Source of the DNA: an uncultured Ruaniaceae bacterium
GTDB taxonomy: Bacteria > Actinomycetota > Actinomycetes > Actinomycetales > Beutenbergiaceae
DNA length: 15,636 bases
Assembly: GCA_938004115.1 (NCBI GenBank)
Contig: CALKWS010000231.1
Location: forward strand, 1 to 15,636
Direction: 5' to 3'
The notes beneath the pieces were generated by a model. That model saw only the letters and a program-made list of their open reading frames with translations, did not search any database and was not told where the DNA came from. This document shows, piece after piece, positions 6,595-12,834 of this stretch (position 1 is the stretch's first letter; each line of letters begins with the position of its first letter). A program made the translations under genes and the position numbers.

Positions 6595-8655
6595 TCACAT
6601 GTACCTCTGCCCGTCACCGCGGGCGTTCGCTGCTGATTCGATCGTGTCCAAGACCCGCGCACTGACCGGGTCCCCGGCTGGGTCGATGGTCTGGTCGACG
6701 TTCACCACGGCCGCGGGGCGGACCAACCGGGCAACGTTCGTCAACCGGTCCCGGGCGTACTCCGACCAACGGGCAGTATAAGTCGCCAGCCACTCAGCGT
6801 CAGTGATCCACGTCTCCAAGGCCACACCGCGCGCCGCTGCTGCTGCGCTCCAGGTTGTCGGCGCGAGGAACACCATCCGGAAGGCAGAGGATTCCTGGGC
6901 ACGGGCGAGGGCGGCGTCGAGACTCTGCTCTGGATCTATTGCGGCAGAGCCCACCACGATGAGCACCACCGGTAACTTCGGGTCGAGGTGCCGGTAGATC
7001 CGAGGGACTGGTATCGCCGTCGGGTTCTGCACGCTGGTGTACCCGGCAACGCCGCGTTGCACGCGAGTGCCAGCGTCCACCAAGCGTCGGCCTGCCCGGC
7101 GCACAACCCGGGGTGCGCGACGACGTGCGAGGCTCATTCCCTGGCGAGAAACCCGACGGACCAACGACGGGAGGGAGCCGCGGCCCCCGGAAAGCCCCGG
7201 CACAGGCCCAGATGACCATCGATCGCCGCCCTGCACCTGACGCAGCAGTTCGACCTCGACACCCAGATCTGCGGCGGGGTGGGCCCATCGGTGGTCAAGT
7301 AGGAGGACTCTTCCAGCCTCATGAGCGCGCACGAGATGGCGCAAACGTCGACGCAAGTCAGCGTCGCGGTGGGTGAGGGACTCGCTTGCTATGACCGCGG
7401 GAACGGTCTCGATCAGCGCGTTACCTGACCAGTGCGTTCGGTCCTGATGGGTGAGCACAACGAGCGGGGCGAACGTCTCACTGATGGCTCGCTGTGATTC
7501 GGTGTCAATTGCGGCAGCAGCATCGGTGTAGAGCAAGAGGTTGGTGCGCTCTACGGTACGTGACGCGGCGCGAACTATTGGCCCGCCGGCTGGCTCCCCG
7601 ACCATAGGAGCCAGCCGGTCTAGGTGAGCCTGGTAACTGAACCTTGCCTGGACCACGTCCTGACCGTGACGCGAGCGCCGCAGAAACTCCCCAGGATCGG
7701 CATAGATCGAATCGACGAATCCTCGGACCTCGCGAGGGTCCCCGTACTGGCACGCATCACCAAAGATGGGTTCCAGTTCTCTGGGCACGATGCACACCGC
7801 GCCAGCGGCCAGGGCCTCGAGCACCACTCGACCGAAGGCTTCCACCAGTCCCGGGTGGTGGAAGTAGACGAAAAAATCGATCTCGGCGAGGAACTGGGGC
7901 ACCGGCATAGCGTCGAACGGGAGAGTCGTCCAGTTCGGCGGCAACTCGCCCAGCAGGCCCAACGGCGCTTCCGCACCGCCCATGACGCGAACGTGATAAT
8001 TAGGATCGTCCGGATAGGCAGCCAGCAAGTCGCGCCGGGTCGCCGGCCACTTGGACCAGTGGCCTCGGGAGTGTCGGCCGATCACGGGTCTGTCGGAGAC
8101 GAAACCTGTGCGGCGCCCAGTGTACCAGGCGTCCAGGTCGATGACGTTCTCCCAGTCGCCCTCCCGCATGGGCACACCACTGGGAGCCAGCGCTGCGCGC
8201 ACGCCCGGTCCGATCGGAGCCCACAATGCCTCTTGGCCGAAAACGGCGCGGAGGTTGCGGTGAACCTCGGCTGGGTCGAAGTAGTCGGCTGCGCCCCGCT
8301 CATCACGCGGGACCTGGTTCGCGACCATCATCACATGCCCAGCCTCGATCGGCGGCAGTTGGATCGTCGGCTCGCTGAGTACGCTCGGGTGCCTGATCAA
8401 CAACAGCGGCGTACGCACCGGGTAGGGCCCGGCGATGAGTTCAGCCTTGTTGTCTTCGAGAAGTCGCCGGATCCGGTTCGCGAACGGTCGCCGGCTGCGC
8501 TGGATGGGAGAAGGCATGTGAAGCAAGCCGGTGCGGTAACCAGCGCGGTACTGCGCTTCGATTTCCTCAGCGACACTGGCCGTGGTGCCGCCGGGGAAGC
8601 GCAGGTCAGTAGCCATGACAACGTCGAACTCGACCTTCGTCATCTCCACGTTCAT
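6595..8655 (-). CDS. GT4-type glycosyltransferase with two extra C-terminal modules
   Basis: A 686-residue protein. Residues 1-350 form a GT-B glycosyltransferase module with family-4 hallmarks: ATDLRFPGG near the N-terminus, RPVIGRHSR, DFFVYFH, and the EX7E motif EAFGRVVLE (E272, E280). The module is a clear paralogue of the first module of the 739-aa enzyme on the other strand. Residues about 370-480 are a second alpha/beta region of unknown role. A basic, Arg-rich linker follows (about 497-535). Residues 555-655 form a further Rossmann-like module that resembles the separate 182-aa protein at 15051. The start is the ATG at 8655, which overlaps the upstream stop as ATGA. The reading frame extends to 8775, but that part lies inside the preceding gene. 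Donor and acceptor sugars are unknown. Confidence 0.85.
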   Translation of the reverse strand: MNVEMTKVEFDVVMATDLRFPGGTTASVAEEIEAQYRAGYRTGLLHMPSPIQRSRRPFANRIRRLLEDNKAELIAGPYPVRTPLLLIRHPSVLSEPTIQLPPIEAGHVMMVANQVPRDERGAADYFDPAEVHRNLRAVFGQEALWAPIGPGVRAALAPSGVPMREGDWENVIDLDAWYTGRRTGFVSDRPVIGRHSRGHWSKWPATRRDLLAAYPDDPNYHVRVMGGAEAPLGLLGELPPNWTTLPFDAMPVPQFLAEIDFFVYFHHPGLVEAFGRVVLEALAAGAVCIVPRELEPIFGDACQYGDPREVRGFVDSIYADPGEFLRRSRHGQDVVQARFSYQAHLDRLAPMVGEPAGGPIVRAASRTVERTNLLLYTDAAAAIDTESQRAISETFAPLVVLTHQDRTHWSGNALIETVPAVIASESLTHRDADLRRRLRHLVRAHEAGRVLLLDHRWAHPAADLGVEVELLRQVQGGDRWSSGPVPGLSGGRGSLPSLVRRVSRQGMSLARRRAPRVVRRAGRRLVDAGTRVQRGVAGYTSVQNPTAIPVPRIYRHLDPKLPVVLIVVGSAAIDPEQSLDAALARAQESSAFRMVFLAPTTWSAAAAARGVALETWITDAEWLATYTARWSEYARDRLTNVARLVRPAAVVNVDQTIDPAGDPVSARVLDTIESAANARGDGQRYM

Positions 8656-9095
8656 CGCGCTAAGGACCTTGTGAGCCTCGCGTACACACGTCCCGCAAAC
8701 GGCAGCCCCCGCGCCGCGTTGCGGACCCTGCGGCCCCACGATCGCGATTCCGGCAATGCCAAGTGTCCAATCCACTCATCGACATGATCCGCGTGTGCGG
8801 TTCGGCTGCGCAGCACGCGTTCTGGTCCATAGCGGGATTCCGCCTCGCGCGCCACTTCCGGATCGTCCGTGACTACGTACCGGCATATCTGCGCTGGCTC
8901 CGCTTCGAGATCCGACAACTCGGGAGCCAATAGCACGGTGTGAAGACCTTCGCGCTCCGCCGTGATGAGGTGGTCAACGACGGCCCCCGTGAGTTCGGGT
9001 GGACCCCCTTGGCTCCTGCCGGGCACCACTACCGTGTGAACCAGGCTGCTAACTGTGCCTTCCACCTCGGTCAGGAGGGCATATCTGCGCTTCAT
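8652..9095 (-). CDS. Small conserved-looking protein of unknown function
   Basis: A 147-residue protein I do not recognise. It is coupled on both sides by ATGA overlaps, at 9092-9095 and 8652-8655, which supports it as a real gene. The N-terminal 100 residues have a beta-alpha-beta pattern (HTVVVPG, a helix, then HTVLLAPE, then RYVVTDD). The C-terminus is a basic helix (GRRVRNAARGLPFAGRVY and on) like the start of the 182-aa protein and the linker of the 686-aa glycosyltransferase. By eye its core is faintly similar to the last domain of that glycosyltransferase. It may be a split-off accessory module of the sugar-transfer enzymes, but this is weak. No signal peptide or membrane segment is seen. 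Confidence 0.65.
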   Translation of the reverse strand: MKRRYALLTEVEGTVSSLVHTVVVPGRSQGGPPELTGAVVDHLITAEREGLHTVLLAPELSDLEAEPAQICRYVVTDDPEVAREAESRYGPERVLRSRTAHADHVDEWIGHLALPESRSWGRRVRNAARGLPFAGRVYARLTRSLAR

Positions 9096-10681
9096 CGGTG
9101 TAGTTGCTCCACGCCAGAACCGTCGAGGTGGTCTGCATACTCATCGAACCACAGCGACATCACCGCCAAGCCGCGCAGCAGGTGCTGGCCGCCGGTCGTG
9201 CTGAGCAATCTGCTCCACGTGGGCAGTTCGGCGCGCGCTAGTTCATCGCTTATCAGGTAGCGCACTGGCTCACTCAGCACCAGGCGGCGGATGTGCGCTG
9301 CCGCTTCAGGGGATGAGATCCGGCGCGGGTGGGGCCGTGGCCAGGGCGCGAGCTGTTCAGCTGTCGGTTGATCTGCTAGAGCCGGTTCGAACCTCGCGAG
9401 CACACGTGGGTAGAGGCGGCCCTCGGCGTGTTGTGCGGGGGTGAACTGAAGTGCCGCACTAACCAGCCGATCATCGAGGAACGGCGTGGCAACTGTCGTC
9501 GATGCCGCCAGCAGGCCGTAGGGCGCAAGGCTGATTCCAGGCACCGTACGGTTGAGGTAGGCGGTGAACGTGCTCGCGAACGGGTGGTCGAGCAGAGGTT
9601 TGGCGACCAATTCAAAAGCAGTGCGCGTTCGTTCTCGGATCGACTCGATGGCGCGCTTATGCAGTATCTCAGGCGCTGCGCTGAGGTAGTGCGTGAGCCG
9701 GTTGAACCTGCGGTCGACAATGGGTGCTGACCCCGGGGGGTCGGGGAACGCCCCGCCAAGGAACACCCCCCCTCCCAAGCCGTCCAGTACGGTGCCGTCG
9801 CTCCGGTCCAAGTCACGTTGCACCGGCACGAACCAGATGTGGAAAGACGTCTGATAATCGACCGCTTCAGCGAACCGTTGCACGTCAGCACCGAACAACT
9901 CCCGGGAGGGCATCAGGATTCGGTGCCGGATTCCGAGTCGTTCGGACACTTGTGACGCGATGAGTTCCTCCATCACTGTGCCGGTGTCGGAGGAAGTGGT
10001 CCGTGCCGTAACCGCGCCATCGGGCTGGTGCCGAGTGGCCAATGTGGTGAGGATCCGCGAATCCCAGCCACCACTCAGCATGGGAGCCAAAGGCGTGTAA
10101 TCCGTGATTTCTCGAACGGATGCGTCGAGCGCATCCTGTACGGCTCGCACCGACGGACGGTGCGTCGGCGTCGCGTCCAGCCACGGCCACTGCGTCCCAG
10201 TCGACCGGGAGTACCCCTGCCCCACGGCGATATCCTCCCAGGGCCGCAGGCGCCGGATACCTTCGATCACGGTACGCCCATCCAGCGGCGCGCCGGCCGC
10301 AAGCATGTGCGCCCACCCGTCCCAATCGGGTCGTACGGTGCGTCGTGTACGCACCAGTGGGTCGAGTGAGGAACTGAAGTGCACGCCGTCGTCCCCGGTG
10401 TCCACGTACAGCGGCACGGCTCCGGAGATACCGGCTTGGAGGATGTGCTCATCACCTACGCTGGTCACCGAGGCCGCGTCGTAGCGGCGGGCAATAGCGG
10501 TGTGCGGACCCTGGAGCGCAGTAGGCAAGGGGCGGGGTGACCACGATGCGCCGGTGCCGTCGGACCACACGACGCCGCCATCCGCCGCCAGAGTCACCCC
10601 CGATGTCGTGTACGTGGTGGGTAGCCCGTTAGCCATTCTCGGGAGTCGTTGCGGGTCCCCGGGGCCCAGGCGTCCGCACAT
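9092..10681 (-). CDS. Asparagine-synthetase-like amidotransferase/ligase
   Basis: A 529-residue protein if it starts at the ATG at 10681, first gene of the leftward operon. Residues about 180-500 form the AMP-forming synthetase domain with the pyrophosphate loop LSGGWDSR (202-209), LDGLGGG (299-305, in place of the usual G-x-G-DE-GG stretch) and the family strand TPFLDDRL (399-406). The N-terminal part looks like a shortened class II glutaminase domain (AGISGAVPLYV, FSSSLDPLV), without the usual asparagine synthetase motifs around the ammonia site. The 10681 start would give Met-Cys-Gly, the usual nucleophile start of such enzymes. ATGs at 10708 and 10636 are alternatives, and none has a good ribosome site. 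It probably adenylates a carboxylate and forms an amide on a pathway intermediate. Related proteins occur in sugar-polymer and peptide-modification clusters. Family is firm; start and substrate are open. Confidence 0.82.
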   Translation of the reverse strand: MCGRLGPGDPQRLPRMANGLPTTYTTSGVTLAADGGVVWSDGTGASWSPRPLPTALQGPHTAIARRYDAASVTSVGDEHILQAGISGAVPLYVDTGDDGVHFSSSLDPLVRTRRTVRPDWDGWAHMLAAGAPLDGRTVIEGIRRLRPWEDIAVGQGYSRSTGTQWPWLDATPTHRPSVRAVQDALDASVREITDYTPLAPMLSGGWDSRILTTLATRHQPDGAVTARTTSSDTGTVMEELIASQVSERLGIRHRILMPSRELFGADVQRFAEAVDYQTSFHIWFVPVQRDLDRSDGTVLDGLGGGVFLGGAFPDPPGSAPIVDRRFNRLTHYLSAAPEILHKRAIESIRERTRTAFELVAKPLLDHPFASTFTAYLNRTVPGISLAPYGLLAASTTVATPFLDDRLVSAALQFTPAQHAEGRLYPRVLARFEPALADQPTAEQLAPWPRPHPRRISSPEAAAHIRRLVLSEPVRYLISDELARAELPTWSRLLSTTGGQHLLRGLAVMSLWFDEYADHLDGSGVEQLHR

Positions 10682-10816
10682 GCGGGGTCCGGTCCGCTCG
10701 AGGCGCATAACCTCACCATTTCTCCACGCCTTGACCTGGCCAACCGCCTCAACGGGCGGGCCCTGACCCTTGTGATGCTACCTGTCTGGCGATGCCAAAT
10801 GTGCGAGGCTAAACGC
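10637..10816. promoter_or_regulatory. Divergent promoter region between the two arms
   Basis: This stretch separates the leftward operon from the rightward genes and must hold promoters for both, since every other junction in the left arm is an overlap or a gap of at most 28 bases. Candidate boxes are TTGACC at 10731-10736 (plus strand) and TAGCAT at 10775-10780 (minus strand), but neither has a convincing partner at normal spacing. A small inverted repeat, CCGCC/GGCGG, lies at 10744-10748 and 10755-10759. Bases 10637-10681 belong to the left gene if its Met-Cys-Gly start is right. No regulator gene or clear operator was seen. Confidence 0.5.
10805..10808 (+). promoter_or_regulatory. Ribosome binding site fixing the start at 10817
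   Basis: GAGG lies eight bases before the ATG at 10817. The in-frame alternatives further upstream (TTG at 10649, ATG at 10775 and 10799) lack a comparable site. This decides the start of the 618-aa protein. Confidence 0.6.
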
Positions 10817-12673
10817 ATGGATTCGGTGGCAGCCGCTGTGCCTTGGGCGGGCGGCCCGTTCGCCGCCGAGACGTTCATCCGGAGGGCTTTGGCGGGAGTT
10901 GCGCACCTCCGGCCGTGTCAGTACAGCACCTCTCACGACGCCGGCAAACGCGCACTGGATGCCGTGCTGCTGCGGGAAGCGGCTCGCCGCGCAGGGATCG
11001 AGGTGCAGCCCCTTTCCGAGTACACCTCTCTGTTCCGCCACAACGGAACGGCATGGCTGACGCACAAAAACATGCCATCGACGTTGTCCGCGCTGGACCG
11101 GGCCGTGACTAATCACAAACACCTCACGAAACAGGTACTGGCCGGCAAGGGCTTGCCCGTCGCCCGGGGACATCTGGTCACGGCGTTGGCCGATGCACAG
11201 GATGTTTTCGCGCGCGCACCCGGCCCGGTTGTGGTTAAGCCGGTCGCCGGCAGCGGTGGGCGCGGCGTCACGGTGGGCATCACTACCACGAGTGAACTCG
11301 AGGCGGCCTACGAGGCTGCCAGCGGCAAGGGCGCGATCCTCATCGAGGAGATGTTCGCTGGGATCGACCTGCGCATCATGACGGTGGGCGGCCGCGCAGT
11401 TGCTAGTTCCCTTCGCGTGCCCGCAAACGTAGTGGGTGACGGCCAACGCACCGTGAGGCAACTCATCGAGGCGAAGAATGCCTACCGTGCCCGCAACCCG
11501 TACACCCGGCACAGCCCGATCACGGTGGTCCGGAACACCCACGACCTCTTGGCATCCCAAGGGCTGGGCCTTAACGATGTGCCACCCCGTAGACGCCGCA
11601 TTTTTCTTCAGAGCATTGCGAACGTCTCAGGTGGCGGTGACTGTTACGAGGTGCATCGCTACGTCCATCCGGATCTACTGTGGCTCGCTGAACAGGCCGT
11701 CAGTTGCTTCCCGACCGCAACCCACGCCGGGATGGACATCCTGGCCGAACGATTGGACGTTGGCCTGGACGCACAACGCGCCATCGTGTGCGAGGTGAAC
11801 CTCAACAACGAGATCCCGATGCACGTCATGCCGGCGTATGGCTCCCCTACGAATGTCCACGACCTACTGATCGAGGCCTCACCTCCGGCACGCGTGAAGC
11901 GACAAGAGCGTGTCGCTTCACCCCCGCCCACTGTCGATCTCGATGAACTCGAGGACCGCCTCGTTACGGCCAGTCACTCCTTCGACCCGCTGCCCGAAAA
12001 CGCAGACGGCGGACGTGAGCGGGATTTAGACGAACTACGAGCGGCGTTGATCCGTGCCGGATACCAGGATGTGGTGTTCCGCGGGGCGTTGATCTTCCTC
12101 ACGAGAGGCTCATGCGTGCAAGTGACGCATCGCACCGGCCGGAGCGTGGTTGCCGCGATCGTGGCGCGCGAACCTGACACCTTGCACGGACTCGCGAAAA
12201 CAGTCGGCGTGCCCGTACTCGATGAGTCGGCGCTGGCTCGGATGCAGCCGCCCACCGCCGTCACCTGCCGCGTCTTGTTCATCGACCATGTACCCATCGC
12301 CACGGTGATCGAGCACGACCGCCCGCGACTTTGTTCTGGGCCATTCGATGCTCGTGAGGCTGCCCGGACAGGCGAAACCGAAGCACCTACCGCCGTACGT
12401 TTACCCGGCTGTCCTTATCGAGAACTTGGCGCGTACGCCATAGCACTGACGAGGACGCTGGGCGATACTCCCGTACTGGAAATCAGTTTTGGCTTGCAGC
12501 CCTCCCGTGTGCACGACCGTTGGAGTTGGGCGTTGTGGCGGATAGATGCCGATCCAGTCCTTGCCCGATTCGCCCACTCAGAGTCCGATGGCGCGTCGAT
12601 CTGCGACAAAGTTGTCAACCGCATCCTGTCCGGCGGCGCCTACGTGCTTCCAAACAGCCACTCAATCGAGTGA
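10817..12673 (+). CDS. Cyanophycin-synthetase-like ATP-grasp ligase with a decayed second ATP-grasp half
   Basis: A 618-residue protein, first gene of the rightward arm. Residues about 40-355 form a complete ATP-grasp of the cyanophycin synthetase type: VVVKPVAGSGGRGV with K141, LIEEMF (E177/E178), DLRIMTVGG, VPANVVGDGQRT, NVSGGGD, GMDIL (D307) and CEVNLN (E326, N328). It should make an amide bond through an acyl-phosphate. After a charged linker (about 356-400), residues 402-605 line up by eye with the same domain a second time: LRAALIRAGYQ with LREAARRAG, KTVGVPV with AGKGLPV, CRVLFIDHVPIATV with DLRIMTVGGRAVAS, and WRIDAD with CEVNLN. The nucleotide-binding loop is absent and the metal ligands are changed (E to R, N to D), so this half is probably non-catalytic. 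A perfect 11-base inverted repeat lies in the linker. The acceptor is unknown. Confidence 0.87.
   Translation: MDSVAAAVPWAGGPFAAETFIRRALAGVAHLRPCQYSTSHDAGKRALDAVLLREAARRAGIEVQPLSEYTSLFRHNGTAWLTHKNMPSTLSALDRAVTNHKHLTKQVLAGKGLPVARGHLVTALADAQDVFARAPGPVVVKPVAGSGGRGVTVGITTTSELEAAYEAASGKGAILIEEMFAGIDLRIMTVGGRAVASSLRVPANVVGDGQRTVRQLIEAKNAYRARNPYTRHSPITVVRNTHDLLASQGLGLNDVPPRRRRIFLQSIANVSGGGDCYEVHRYVHPDLLWLAEQAVSCFPTATHAGMDILAERLDVGLDAQRAIVCEVNLNNEIPMHVMPAYGSPTNVHDLLIEASPPARVKRQERVASPPPTVDLDELEDRLVTASHSFDPLPENADGGRERDLDELRAALIRAGYQDVVFRGALIFLTRGSCVQVTHRTGRSVVAAIVAREPDTLHGLAKTVGVPVLDESALARMQPPTAVTCRVLFIDHVPIATVIEHDRPRLCSGPFDAREAARTGETEAPTAVRLPGCPYRELGAYAIALTRTLGDTPVLEISFGLQPSRVHDRWSWALWRIDADPVLARFAHSESDGASICDKVVNRILSGGAYVLPNSHSIE
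11894..11921 (+). repeat. Perfect inverted repeat (hairpin) at a domain junction
   Basis: GTGAAGCGACA at 11894-11904 and its exact reverse complement TGTCGCTTCAC at 11911-11921 flank a six-base loop (AGAGCG). The hairpin is inside the coding frame at codons 360-369, exactly in the linker between the intact and the decayed ATP-grasp halves. No T-run follows, so a standard terminator is unlikely. An 11-base perfect stem by chance in this window is unlikely but not impossible. Confidence 0.8.
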
Positions 12674-12834
12674 GACGCGGCCTGCCGCCGGGATTAGCAC
12701 ACTGCGTTCCGTTGTGACCGGACTCACTCTTCGGCGTAAGGTACGGCTACCCGACCGGCCAGTTGTGCTGACGGCTCCGACAGCCGCCGGTGCTGTGCAA
12801 CCGACCGCGGACCCAGCGGAGGTGAACCGGCGCA
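12674..12834 (+). promoter_or_regulatory. Intergenic gap with a weak promoter candidate
   Basis: The only sizeable gap within an arm. A possible promoter is TTGTGA at 12712-12717 with TAAGGT at 12737-12742, spaced 19 bases, which is slightly long. No convincing small gene or terminator was found. A reading frame runs through it into the next gene, but it has no ribosome site and no family likeness. Confidence 0.25.
12818..12825 (+). promoter_or_regulatory. Strong ribosome binding site for the 739-aa glycosyltransferase
   Basis: GGAGGTGA is close to a perfect Shine-Dalgarno sequence and lies nine bases before the GTG at 12835, supporting that GTG as the start. Confidence 0.75.

Noticed and set aside
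8656..8775. Longer N-terminus for the 686-aa glycosyltransferase
   Set aside because: It lies inside the previous gene. The paralogue at 12835 also begins close to the shared FDVV start, matching the 8655 choice.
7624..8787. Long forward reading frame (387 aa)
   Set aside because: It is exactly opposite the glycosyltransferase gene, has no family-like motifs, and is a shadow of its GC-rich codons.
10653..10667. GC-rich near-palindrome GGGTCCCCGGGGCCC
   Set aside because: It has one mismatch and no loop, and may be coding; not a convincing operator or terminator.
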